Assembly (NCBI GenBank): GCA_029057985.1 | Contig: JAIDYR010000056.1 | Coordinates: 1-64,000 of the forward strand | Direction of reading: 5' to 3' | Length of the DNA stretch: 64,000 bases | Source: Muribaculaceae bacterium | GTDB taxonomy: Bacteria; Bacteroidota; Bacteroidia; Bacteroidales; Muribaculaceae | In this document: positions 17,306 to 25,481 of the stretch, piece after piece | How the letters are laid out: the number at the start of each line of letters is the position of its first letter | How positions within the stretch are numbered: position 1 is the stretch's first letter | The notes under the pieces: generated by a model | The model's database searches: none | Told to the model about the DNA's origin: nothing | Seen by the model: the letters and a program-made list of their open reading frames with translations, nothing else | Translations under genes and position numbers: made by a program

Positions 17306-19448
17306 AATCGACCTTCTTGTCAAATCGACGCTTGAGTTCGCAGGCAAGAATATTGAGCCCGGCAAGATCGAGTCTGACAGCGTTGTCACGATCTGCATCC
17401 TGAATTTCACCCGCGATCTGAGGATTGCCGGCAAGAACATCCTCAGCGGCTTTTCGGGCGGCACTGACAATCTGCCCGTCTGTCGCAAGATTCGCTATTT
17501 TCAGATCGAAAGCAATACCGCTTTGCTGGGTCCCCTCCATATCTCCCGGACCACGCAGCTTCAGGTCGGCTTCGGATATCAGGAATCCGTCGGAGGTAGC
17601 TGTCATTATACCGAGGCGTTTTTTGGTTGTTCCACCGAGTTGCTCCTTTGACATAAGGATACACCAGCTTCTGTCGGCACCTCTTCCGACACGCCCCCGC
17701 AACTGATGCAGCTGTGATAGTCCGAAACGCTCCGCATTCTCAATGACCATCACCGTAGCGTTGGGAACGTTAACACCGACCTCGATGACCGTAGTGGCAA
17801 CCATAATCCGCGACTTGCCTTCCACGAATTTCTGCATCTGATAATCCTTCTCCGCAGGTTTCATTTTGCCATGGACAAAACTTATCTCAATCCCCGGGAA
17901 AGTCTGTCTGGTACGTTCTAATCCTTCTTCAAGACTCTTCAGATTAAGTTTTTCATTCTCATGAATAAGAGGATAGACAATGTAGATCTGTCGCCCCTCC
18001 TGAATCTGCCTCCATATATGGCGGTTGACCTCGCCGCGATTGGCGTCGCTGCGAAGCCAGGTCTCAATAGGTTTTCGCCCGGGAGGGAGTTGGTCGATGA
18101 CAGAAACTTCAAGATCGCCATATACAGTCATTGCCAGAGTGCGGGGTATCGGAGTAGCGGTCATTACAAGCACATGGGGAGGGATTGTCCCCTTTGCCCA
18201 CATCTTGGCCCTCTGAGCTACTCCGAAGCGATGTTGCTCGTCGATTACGGCAAGTCCGAGATTCCGAAATTCCACTTTCTCTTCCAGCAATGCATGAGTC
18301 CCTACGATGATGTGGATATCTCCACTGATCAATCCGGCATGAATCTCTCTCCTTGCTTTGGTCCTGGTAGACCCCGTCAGCAAGGCGACATTAAGGCCTA
18401 TTTTATCTCCCCATTCCTTCACAGTCTCATAATGCTGACCTGCGAGAATTTCAGTCGGGGCCATCAGGCAGGATTGAAAACCATTGTCGGCACTCATCAG
18501 CATCGACATGAAAGCTACCATAGTCTTTCCGCTGCCGACATCACCTTGCAGAAGGCGATTCATCTGTCGGCCCGTCTTCATATCGGCGCGAATCTCCTTA
18601 AGAACCCTTTTCTGAGCCCCGGTAAGCTCGAAAGGTATACACTCGGAATAATATCTGTTGAAGTAATCCCCAATTTTCTCAAACACATGTCCGCGCAGTG
18701 TATGACTTCGGCGTCGGGAATAGCGTAAGATCTGCAACTCAAGATAGAAAAGCTCTTCGAATTTCATGCGTTCCCGGGCTTTTCTAAGGTTATCGGGACT
18801 TGTCGGATTATGCAATTCTCTATAGGCTTGGCTCAATGACGGGAATCGGTAACGCTCTATAATTTCATCAGGCAAGGTCTCCTGAATATTTGCGAAGCCC
18901 GGCATAGCAAGAAGATTCCCGACTGCTTTCTGAATCATCCGCTGGCCAAAGCCACGCCGCCGTGTCTGATCCGTCAGTGAATATACCCCTTGAAAACCGG
19001 ACGGAGGCCGATCGGGATCATAAGGTTCCACTTCCGGATGAGCCATCTGCCAATAGCTTTTATATAGAGTTGGCTTGCCAAACAATACGTAATCCTTCAT
19101 CGGAACATACATGCTGCTGATGGTCTTTATACCCGAAAACCACACAACATCCATCATCATTGATCCGTCGGTAAAAGTGCCTCTATAGCGTTTTGCCTTC
19201 CCTTCCCCTTCAGTAGTGAAGTTAATGAAATGACCTCTTATCTGAAGTAGTGGCATTTCCCCTTGAAATTCGCGTATCTGATAGAATCGGCTGCGGTCGA
19301 CATAACGAAACGGGAAATAATTCAGCAGATCGCGGAATGTAAGAATATTGAGTTCGGAGGCAAAAAGCTTCGCCCGCGTCTCTCCCACTCCTTTGAGGAA
19401 TTTAATATCAGTATCTTCAAATCTGCTTCTCATGCCACTATTCTTCAT
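17289..19448 (-). CDS. recG: ATP-dependent DNA helicase RecG
   Basis: Branch-migration helicase that remodels stalled replication forks and Holliday junctions. Seen: the N-terminal wedge domain (FRDLLNYFPFRYVDRSRFY), Walker A GDVGSGKTMVA, motif II DEQHRFGV, motif III MTATPIPRTL, motif V ATTVIEVGVNVPNA and motif VI QLRGRVGRGADRS, plus the TRG region after it. The 719-aa length fits the family. The start overlaps the ispD stop (ATGA), showing coupling. The last residues SQIS and the TGA stop are part of an 18-bp repeat array, so the C-terminus could be changed by repeat-unit mutations. Confidence 0.95.
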   Translation of the reverse strand: MKNSGMRSRFEDTDIKFLKGVGETRAKLFASELNILTFRDLLNYFPFRYVDRSRFYQIREFQGEMPLLQIRGHFINFTTEGEGKAKRYRGTFTDGSMMMDVVWFSGIKTISSMYVPMKDYVLFGKPTLYKSYWQMAHPEVEPYDPDRPPSGFQGVYSLTDQTRRRGFGQRMIQKAVGNLLAMPGFANIQETLPDEIIERYRFPSLSQAYRELHNPTSPDNLRKARERMKFEELFYLELQILRYSRRRSHTLRGHVFEKIGDYFNRYYSECIPFELTGAQKRVLKEIRADMKTGRQMNRLLQGDVGSGKTMVAFMSMLMSADNGFQSCLMAPTEILAGQHYETVKEWGDKIGLNVALLTGSTRTKARREIHAGLISGDIHIIVGTHALLEEKVEFRNLGLAVIDEQHRFGVAQRAKMWAKGTIPPHVLVMTATPIPRTLAMTVYGDLEVSVIDQLPPGRKPIETWLRSDANRGEVNRHIWRQIQEGRQIYIVYPLIHENEKLNLKSLEEGLERTRQTFPGIEISFVHGKMKPAEKDYQMQKFVEGKSRIMVATTVIEVGVNVPNATVMVIENAERFGLSQLHQLRGRVGRGADRSWCILMSKEQLGGTTKKRLGIMTATSDGFLISEADLKLRGPGDMEGTQQSGIAFDLKIANLATDGQIVSAARKAAEDVLAGNPQIAGEIQDADRDNAVRLDLAGLNILACELKRRFDKKVDWSQIS

Positions 19449-20179
19449 TCCTTACTTAAATGCCGGATGCCGGAAATCAATGCTTCCGCAACTGCAAAAT
19501 CCATAGGATTCGTCACTTTAAGATTAGCTGGGTCTCCCTTGTAGAGCGCTATGCCAAGGCCTGCGGCCTCCGCAATGGATGCGTCATCAGTAAAATTCCG
19601 TGGATCATCCATCTTTCGGTAAGCATTCATAATATCCGAAAGGATGAATATCTGCGGAGTCTGAACCTCTACATAGTTACTTCTGTCGACAGACCTGGAG
19701 GCTCGCTCCTCGAAGCAGTCACCATCGCTGCCTGTCAGTTGACGCAGCGAACTTACTATAGCTACCACCGGGACCGCACCGACTCCGCTCCTGACAGACT
19801 CCATACCTCGCCTGATAACTTCAGGAGATATGAGCGGACGGGCGGCATCATGGATTGCTACCTTCATATCGCTCGCATCTATATCGGAGTTCTTCATAAG
19901 GCACTCAAGGCCGGCCTTCACTGACTCAGCTCTTGTCGCCCCTCCATCTACGATAAGCTGATCAATCGGATCACGCATATCCTTGAGCATGGACTCATAC
20001 ATACCGCGATATTCCTTATTCATGACGACTACTATTTTCATATTCCGATCAAAATCCCGAAAGGCACGTAGAGTATGAAAAATCATAGGTGCGTCTGCAA
20101 GTTCAATAAATTGTTTCGGCAGTCCCCCGCCAGCTCGCACTCCTTTTCCTCCGGCCACTATTATTGCAGCGTTTTTCAT
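19445..20179 (-). CDS. ispD: 2-C-methyl-D-erythritol 4-phosphate cytidylyltransferase
   Basis: Third enzyme of the non-mevalonate isoprenoid pathway, joining MEP and CTP to give CDP-ME. Seen: the nucleotide-binding loop IVAGGKGVRAGGGLPKQF at the N-terminus, HDAARPLISPEVI and VEVQTPQIF, all typical of IspD. Starting at Met 20179 (MKNAAIIVAGG) gives ~244 aa; the track ORF's 22 extra residues are not conserved in character. It overlaps recG by 4 bp. A GC-rich hairpin separates it from fabG. Confidence 0.94.
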   Translation of the reverse strand: MKNAAIIVAGGKGVRAGGGLPKQFIELADAPMIFHTLRAFRDFDRNMKIVVVMNKEYRGMYESMLKDMRDPIDQLIVDGGATRAESVKAGLECLMKNSDIDASDMKVAIHDAARPLISPEVIRRGMESVRSGVGAVPVVAIVSSLRQLTGSDGDCFEERASRSVDRSNYVEVQTPQIFILSDIMNAYRKMDDPRNFTDDASIAEAAGLGIALYKGDPANLKVTNPMDFAVAEALISGIRHLSKE

Positions 20180-20236
20180 AAATAATGTAGATAAGATTTC
20201 TAACCTGCTTAGAGCATAGAGCGTAATCATCCGACA

Positions 20237-20262
20237 AGCCCCCACTGGCGACAGCGGGGGCT
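20237..20262 (-). other. GC-rich hairpin between fabG and ispD
   Basis: AGCCCCCAC-N8-GCGGGGGCT, one mismatch. Neither strand has a T-run after it, so it is not a standard terminator. It could weaken read-through or stabilise the fabG mRNA end. Confidence 0.45.
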
Positions 20263-20291
20263 CCGAAGGATATTATTCTTTGAATTGAATA

Positions 20292-21038
20292 TTACATATT
20301 CATGCCGCCGTCGACCTGAATAGTCTGGCCGGTCACATAGCTTGACATGTCGGAAGCGAGGAATGTAGCGACATTTGCGATATCCTCTACCTGACCTCCA
20401 CGGCGCAAGGGAATTTTGCCTACCCAGTCTTTACGCACTTCGTCGGGAAGCGCAGCTGTCATTGCAGTCTCGATAAATCCGGGAGCGATAGCATTCGCAC
20501 GTATGCCGCGGCTGCCTACTTCCTGAGCGATACTCTTGGCGAGAGCGATCAGGCCCGCCTTGGACGCAGCGTAGTTTGCCTGTCCGGCATTGCCGTGCAC
20601 GCCTACTACAGAAGCCATGTTGATGATAGAGCCAGATTTCTGGCGCATCATGATGGGAAGTACGGCATGTATGAAGTTGAAGGCAGACTTAAGATTTACA
20701 GTAAGGACTGCATCCCACTGAGCCTCCGTCATACGGAGCATAAGACCGTCTTTGGTGATGCCGGCGTTATTGACGAGGACATCGATCTTGCCGAAATCCT
20801 TCTTAACCTGAGCTACCACCTCTTCAGTCTGGGCAAAGTCAGCAGCATTGCTGGCGTAACCCTTGCATTTTACGCCGAGAGCCTCGATTTCCTTTACGGT
20901 CTGTTCGCCGTTTTCATCAATCACGAGGTCGGTGAAGGCGATATCTGCACCTTCGGAAGCGAATTTCAAGGCAAGGCCTTTGCCGATGCCACGTGCAGCT
21001 CCGGTGATAAGAGCTACTTTTCCTTCAAGTAATTTCAT
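20292..21038 (-). CDS. fabG: 3-oxoacyl-[ACP] reductase
   Basis: NADPH-dependent short-chain reductase that reduces 3-oxoacyl-ACP during fatty acid elongation. Seen: the cofactor loop TGAARGIGKG, NNAGITKDGLMLRM, catalytic Ser in NMASVVGVHGN, YAASKAG (Tyr and Lys), and C-terminal SYVTGQTIQVDGGMNM. The 248-aa length is exact for FabG. Upstream lie a FabH-like synthase and a TetR regulator in the same direction, so the three may form a regulated lipid gene group. Confidence 0.93.
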   Translation of the reverse strand: MKLLEGKVALITGAARGIGKGLALKFASEGADIAFTDLVIDENGEQTVKEIEALGVKCKGYASNAADFAQTEEVVAQVKKDFGKIDVLVNNAGITKDGLMLRMTEAQWDAVLTVNLKSAFNFIHAVLPIMMRQKSGSIINMASVVGVHGNAGQANYAASKAGLIALAKSIAQEVGSRGIRANAIAPGFIETAMTAALPDEVRKDWVGKIPLRRGGQVEDIANVATFLASDMSSYVTGQTIQVDGGMNM

Positions 21039-21072
21039 TGTCTTATATAATTTAAGTCAGTTCTTGGAAAAT

Positions 21073-22023
21073 TTAAAAACTTATTATCATGCTTCCGCAT
21101 GAATATCCTCCTCCGAAGACTACCAGAGCCGTGCGATCTCCCTTCTTGAATTTGTCAAGGTTCTGAGCAAGCACAAGAGGAGCCGAGGCTGAACCGGTAT
21201 TACCCAATTCCTCAATATTATTCAGGAAAGAATCGAGAGTTAGTCCCAGCTGTCGGGCCACCTGCGCCACTATTCTTCTATTTGCCTGATGACAGATGAC
21301 ATATTTCAGATCCTTGATGGCAAAATCCTTCGAATCGAGCGCTTTCCCGAGAGCATGCACCATATATTTGCAGGCATACATGAAGACATCGCGTCCGTCG
21401 GGCATTGTGATTCCGTCTTCTTTCGGACGAAGTTTGACTCCATCCGGGCCTTTACCCAGATGCCCGAGTCCCTCGGTATATATCTCTTCGACGACAATAT
21501 CATCCGGGCTCTGGCGCTCCTTGCTTACGAAGTAAGCGACAGCCGCATCCCCCCAAAGATGTCCGGATTTAGGGTCTGATTCATTACGATAGTAAGAATT
21601 TTGTTCAGAGCATATCAGCAACGCTTTGGTAGCTTTTCCGCTTGCGAAATATCCTTCGATAATCTCCATCCCGTTGATAAATGAACTGCAGGCCGAAGAA
21701 GCATAGACCGCTTTAGCCCCTTCAATTCCATAATGCCGCTGGGTGACGTGGGCGGTTGTGGCTACAGTGTCATATACATTATAGGCTGCAGCCACTATCA
21801 GATCTACCTCCGTTATATCATAGGGTAATTTTGGCAGAGCGTCTTCTATGGCGTCAATCGCCATTGAATCGACATTTTCCCCATCCGCTACTATCGAACG
21901 CGTGCGTATTCCCGTGCGCTGTTCTATCCATTCTGAAGTCAGACCGTTGACCTCAAGGAAATGTTCGTTGTCAACTCTTCCTTCCGGCACGTAATGTCCA
22001 ATAGCATTAATATAAATCGGCAT
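21073..22023 (-). CDS. 3-oxoacyl-[ACP] synthase III-like condensing enzyme
   Basis: Thiolase-fold condensing enzyme like FabH, which starts fatty acid chains from acyl-CoA and malonyl-ACP. Seen: catalytic Cys112 in ASSACSSF, His in ICHQANRRI and Asn in ELGNTGSAS, which complete the C-H-N triad, and the C-terminal GGGYSCGSMI. The 316-aa length fits FabH. The N-terminal residues (GHYVPEGRVDNEHF) and the linkage to TetR and FabG could also fit a FabH paralogue for a special lipid or pigment, so I do not assign fabH outright. Confidence 0.82.
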   Translation of the reverse strand: MPIYINAIGHYVPEGRVDNEHFLEVNGLTSEWIEQRTGIRTRSIVADGENVDSMAIDAIEDALPKLPYDITEVDLIVAAAYNVYDTVATTAHVTQRHYGIEGAKAVYASSACSSFINGMEIIEGYFASGKATKALLICSEQNSYYRNESDPKSGHLWGDAAVAYFVSKERQSPDDIVVEEIYTEGLGHLGKGPDGVKLRPKEDGITMPDGRDVFMYACKYMVHALGKALDSKDFAIKDLKYVICHQANRRIVAQVARQLGLTLDSFLNNIEELGNTGSASAPLVLAQNLDKFKKGDRTALVVFGGGYSCGSMIISF

Positions 22024-22082
22024 GGCGTGATTGGGTTTTATGTATGGGTTAATGTTTTTTATTGATTTAAGGTTTCAGTCAT

Positions 22083-22667
22083 TTATCTGACAAGGATGCC
22101 ATGAAGGAGCATTCTGGAGAATGACTCGGATAGAGTCTCCTGATCAATTCCTTTGTCGGAAAGTGCATCTCTTATGTAAGTCACATCGAGTCCCTGGATA
22201 GTATGAATGACTATTATGGCAGTAGCAGAGATATCCGGCACTTCGAACTCACCTTTCTCCACCCCTTCCTCAAGGATCTCGCGTACAAGCGCCACTTCCT
22301 TCTTGGAGATCTGGCGTCTGGCACGATCTACCTTGCGAAGATCACGAAAGAACCCGGCTGTCAGACTGCCGTTGCGATGCACAATCTCACGCATCGTCTC
22401 AAATCTGCATGCAATGTATTCCTTTAGTTTCTCCTCCGCAGATATGGGCTTTGCCACAATCAGACGAAGATTCATCAAAAGCTTGTCGCTTTCGCTTTCC
22501 ACAACTGCATTGTAGATGTCTTTCTTATTCTTGAAGTAGGTATAAATCGTGCGCCTTCCTTTATCGGAAGCGGATGCTATATCGTTCATAGTAGTATTCT
22601 CCACGCCTTTACGGGCGAAGAGCTGACGTGCTACTTCTATAAACTTTTCTCGAGTCTTCGATACCAT
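22083..22667 (-). CDS. TetR-family transcription regulator
   Basis: DNA-binding repressor. Seen: an N-terminal TetR helix-turn-helix (ARQLFARKGVENTTMNDIASASDKGRRTIYTYF) and a helical ligand-binding C-terminal domain without a recognisable signature. The start at Met 22667 (MVSKTREKF) is preferred over 22721 because a TAATTTTG promoter box overlaps the longer start. It lies 59 bp ahead of the FabH-like gene in the same direction, so it may regulate that gene and fabG in response to an acyl ligand; this is inference from context. Confidence 0.87.
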   Translation of the reverse strand: MVSKTREKFIEVARQLFARKGVENTTMNDIASASDKGRRTIYTYFKNKKDIYNAVVESESDKLLMNLRLIVAKPISAEEKLKEYIACRFETMREIVHRNGSLTAGFFRDLRKVDRARRQISKKEVALVREILEEGVEKGEFEVPDISATAIIVIHTIQGLDVTYIRDALSDKGIDQETLSESFSRMLLHGILVR

Positions 22668-22718
22668 ATGATCGGAGGATTTAAATCTGACGAGGCGCCT
22701 GATTTTTATTACACATTG

Positions 22719-22726
22719 CAAAATTA
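22719..22726 (-). promoter_or_regulatory. -7 promoter box for the TetR-fabG group
   Basis: Minus strand TAATTTTG (TAnnTTTG). The predicted start is near 22712, giving a ~45-nt leader to Met 22667. The -33 box is weak. The remaining bases up to the tRNA promoter (22727-23002) are AT-rich, with no ORF or strong structure that I can see. Confidence 0.5.
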
Positions 22727-23002
22727 GTAAAAATTTTCGGTATTACACAATTTTTTTCTTTCTGTGCAAAATAATTATTCCTCCCGGACTGCGTTCGGGA
22801 TAGCTTCTTACCCTGAAATTTCGGATTGTTGACTCTTAATGACATGAATTTTTAGCTCATAAGAGAGCATGATATTTTAACTGGAATTCAAACAATATTG
22901 TACAGTACGAATTATAAGAAGAGAAGTCAATCCTTTAAATATCTAATATTCAGGATAATATTAATATTTAACATTTATTAACTCAAAATTATGACTGATA
23001 GA

Positions 23003-23034
23003 TTTGGCAGATACGAAAAAAAGTCGTAACTTTG
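23003..23034 (+). promoter_or_regulatory. Bacteroidota-type promoter of the initiator tRNA gene
   Basis: TTTG (23003-23006), 20 bases, then TAACTTTG (23027-23034), a full match to TTTG-N17-23-TAnnTTTG. The tRNA 5' end is 11 bases further on. Confidence 0.78.
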
Positions 23035-23045
23035 CATCGCAATAC

Positions 23046-23117
<72 letters not shown>

Positions 23118-23174
23118 CTGAATCAGGAGGGCGTGTCAATCATTGACGCGCCCTATTTCTTTATAAATTTACTC

Positions 23175-23837
23175 ATGCAACCCATTTACGAAGATAACCA
23201 TATCATTATCGTCTACAAAGCCCCGGGTGAAATAGTTCAGGGTGACAAGACCGGCAATACTCCCCTTTCAGAGTTGATAAAATCATACCTTAAGGAGAAA
23301 TATCATAAGCCGGGGAATGTCTTCTGTGGGGTAGTCCACCGCATAGACCGTCCCGTCGCAGGATTGGTCATATTTGCCAAGACATCAAAAGCACTTACCC
23401 GACTCAATGATATGTTGCGACGCAATCAGATTCATAAGACTTACTGGGCAATGGTAGAAGGGCGACCTGCCAAAGAAGAGGACACACTGGAATGTTACAT
23501 GCGCTCTGACGGCCGGATGAATAAATCATTCCCATGCTCCCCCGATGATAAAGATGCAAAAAAGGCCATACTGAAATATAAGACCATCGCCGTGGGCGAC
23601 CGATACTCTATTCTCGAAGTGAACCTGATCACGGGTCGCAAGCATCAGATCAGAATGCAACTGTCAGGTATCGGGAACCCGATAAAGGGTGACCTTAAAT
23701 ACGGCGCCCGCCGATCGAACCCCGATGGGGGAATATCATTGCTCGCCAAGAGAATAGAATTTATTCATCCTGTCAGCAAGGAAGAGATTAAAATAGAGCT
23801 CAATCCTACTACCGAGATGCAAAAGATTCTCGGATAG
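23175..23837 (+). CDS. RluA-family pseudouridine synthase
   Basis: Isomerises specific uridines to pseudouridine in rRNA or tRNA. Seen: the family motif HRIDRPVAGLVIFAKT with the catalytic Asp, then KTYWAMVEG and the binding motif LITGRKHQIRMQLSGIG. There is no S4 domain, so it is the short RluA form (~220 aa). The track starts at an upstream ATG (23133) close to the tRNA 3' end; Met 23175 (MQPIYEDNHIIIV) matches the usual family start. The target uridine cannot be predicted. Confidence 0.9.
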   Translation: MQPIYEDNHIIIVYKAPGEIVQGDKTGNTPLSELIKSYLKEKYHKPGNVFCGVVHRIDRPVAGLVIFAKTSKALTRLNDMLRRNQIHKTYWAMVEGRPAKEEDTLECYMRSDGRMNKSFPCSPDDKDAKKAILKYKTIAVGDRYSILEVNLITGRKHQIRMQLSGIGNPIKGDLKYGARRSNPDGGISLLAKRIEFIHPVSKEEIKIELNPTTEMQKILG

Positions 23838-23902
23838 CATCACAGGTAAATAACCTGCAAAAGAAGATTCTCGGATAGTTTCGCAAGCATAACAATACAA
23901 AT

Positions 23903-23940
23903 AAGGCGCTCTCCTTTCGGAGAACGCCTATTTTTATTTT
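23903..23940 (+). terminator. Intrinsic terminator between the pseudouridine synthase and ompA-like genes
   Basis: AGGCGCTCTCC-TTTC-GGAGAACGCCT followed by ATTTTTATTTT. It lies between converging genes. Confidence 0.88.
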
Positions 23941-23960
23941 CTGAATATTCTTATTGAATA

Positions 23961-25148
23961 TTACTCTGCATAGCGGATAGTCACAGCGCGATCCAGCGGA
24001 GCTGCCTGCGGGCCGAGATCTGTGAGGTTCTTGTCGTCTGTAGTCTTTTCGAGCTGAGAAGCGTCGACACCCTGAGAAATAAGGTAGTTGTATACGCCAT
24101 CTACACGAGCATTGCGGAGACGAGTGTTGATTTCGTCAGTGCCGGTATAAGAGTCAGCATAGCCGGTGAGGACATACTTCTTGTTGGAGTCCTTCATGAC
24201 AGAAGCTACAGAGTTGAGGACAGTCTTTTCGCGAGCTGCGAGACCATACTGGTTGATGGGATAGTAGATAGTCACGAGACCTTCGCAGTCCTGTACGACG
24301 GGGCGCTTCTTGTTCATGCAGTCTTCGAGCTGATCTTCTACAACCTTAACCTCCTTGTTGGCAGCAGCGAGGCGAGCTACGAGTTCGTCACCCTGTGCGT
24401 CTGTGTACTTCCAAGTCGGGCAAGTAGCAGTTACCGGGCAATCCCATTCAGACTTGCCGAGGTTGAAAGTAAGACCTGCCTGGATGCTGAGGTCATGGTC
24501 TGCACCCGGCTTGAAGTCGATCAGAGTGTACTGAACGTCGAAGAAGAGGTCAACTACGCTGGAGAGGCGGAAGTTATTCTGAAGACCTGCATTTACGAAC
24601 ATTACAGTGTTGTGAGCGCGGTGCCAACCGATTTCCTTGCCACCGTTGCCGTAGTTACGAGCCCATGTCCAGTATGCGCCTGCGCCACCGTGGAGCACGA
24701 GGTTGTAAACGCGGTCGGGTTTGTAGCCACACCACCAGTTGGTGATGTCGATGAGCATATCAAACTCGGGGCCGAGACCCATGTACTTTTCAGGATAGTA
24801 GCCATTGCTCCAGGCGCCGGCATTCATTTTACGGAATTCGCCGTCGGCTGTAGTAGCACCCTTGGGCATGATCCAGTTTGCACCGAAGCGGAAGCCCATC
24901 ACGGGAGATACCCATTTACCTACGTAGAGGGCGCCTGCGCCACCCCAGCGGTCTTTAAGAGGAGCTTTGATGTCATGCTCAGCCATGATGAAGGTTGTAC
25001 CACCCTCAGCTGTGATGAACCAGTTGTCGCGATTTCTGTTAAGCAGGTAACCCTGACTGCAGTCAGGAGTATAAGTTACCTCCTGGGCTGTAGCAGTGGC
25101 GCCTCCGAGGGCAACTGCTGCAAGAGCGAGTAATACACTTTTTTTCAT
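23961..25148 (-). CDS. OmpA-family outer-membrane protein
   Basis: Probable major outer-membrane protein that ties the outer membrane to peptidoglycan. Seen: a signal peptide cut after ATATAQ, an N-terminal eight-strand-type beta domain with aromatic strands (residues ~25-235), a short coiled linker with Cys (LEDCMNKKRPVVQDCEG), and a C-terminal OmpA peptidoglycan-binding domain (LTGYADSYTGTDEINTRLRNARVDGVYNYL). The 395-aa length fits the Bacteroidota OmpA-like porins. A long leader with a hairpin lies upstream, as often seen for abundant proteins. Confidence 0.9.
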   Translation of the reverse strand: MKKSVLLALAAVALGGATATAQEVTYTPDCSQGYLLNRNRDNWFITAEGGTTFIMAEHDIKAPLKDRWGGAGALYVGKWVSPVMGFRFGANWIMPKGATTADGEFRKMNAGAWSNGYYPEKYMGLGPEFDMLIDITNWWCGYKPDRVYNLVLHGGAGAYWTWARNYGNGGKEIGWHRAHNTVMFVNAGLQNNFRLSSVVDLFFDVQYTLIDFKPGADHDLSIQAGLTFNLGKSEWDCPVTATCPTWKYTDAQGDELVARLAAANKEVKVVEDQLEDCMNKKRPVVQDCEGLVTIYYPINQYGLAAREKTVLNSVASVMKDSNKKYVLTGYADSYTGTDEINTRLRNARVDGVYNYLISQGVDASQLEKTTDDKNLTDLGPQAAPLDRAVTIRYAE

Positions 25149-25195
25149 AGAACAACAATATTAAATAGTGGATATAATCTAAATTTTGGTTCTGG

Positions 25196-25211
25196 CCGGA
25201 TCAGAATCCGG
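25196..25211 (-). promoter_or_regulatory. Hairpin in the ompA-like leader
   Basis: A perfect CCGGAT-CAGA-ATCCGG stem-loop 48 nt upstream of the ompA-like start, inside a predicted ~170-nt untranslated leader. It may affect mRNA stability or translation; the role is not shown. Confidence 0.45.
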
Positions 25212-25325
25212 AGTCGGGAAAAGATCAATCAAATTCATGATTTTATCTTTCAATTAATTGTCTTTTCGTCCTTTTCTCCCATGGAAGACACTCTTTCCGG
25301 TATCTCTCCCTCGGGAATTTTGGCG

Positions 25326-25333
25326 CAAAGTTA
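25326..25333 (-). promoter_or_regulatory. -7 promoter box for the ompA-like gene
   Basis: Minus strand TAACTTTG, a full match to TAnnTTTG. The predicted start is near 25319. The rest of the 25334-25481 gap is AT-rich, with only a weak CCTCT-TTTG-AGAGG hairpin close to the transketolase stop. Confidence 0.6.
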
Positions 25334-25481
25334 ATTAATTTTATTTAAGAAACATAATTTTTAGAAAGATTGTTTAACACTTTCCCCGATTTTTTTGATA
25401 TTTTTTTACTTTTATTGCTTGTTTCCTACCGCAACTCTCAATTTTATCCTCTTTTGAGAGGAATCCGGAGTCAGGCATTAC

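Noticed and set aside
20237-20262. GC-rich hairpin as a rho-independent terminator between fabG and ispD
   Set aside because: No T-run on either strand; kept only as an unassigned hairpin.
23824-23878. Short duplication of GATTCTCGGATAG at the end of the pseudouridine synthase gene
   Set aside because: Two ~20-bp near copies only; most likely a local duplication of the gene end with no further signal.
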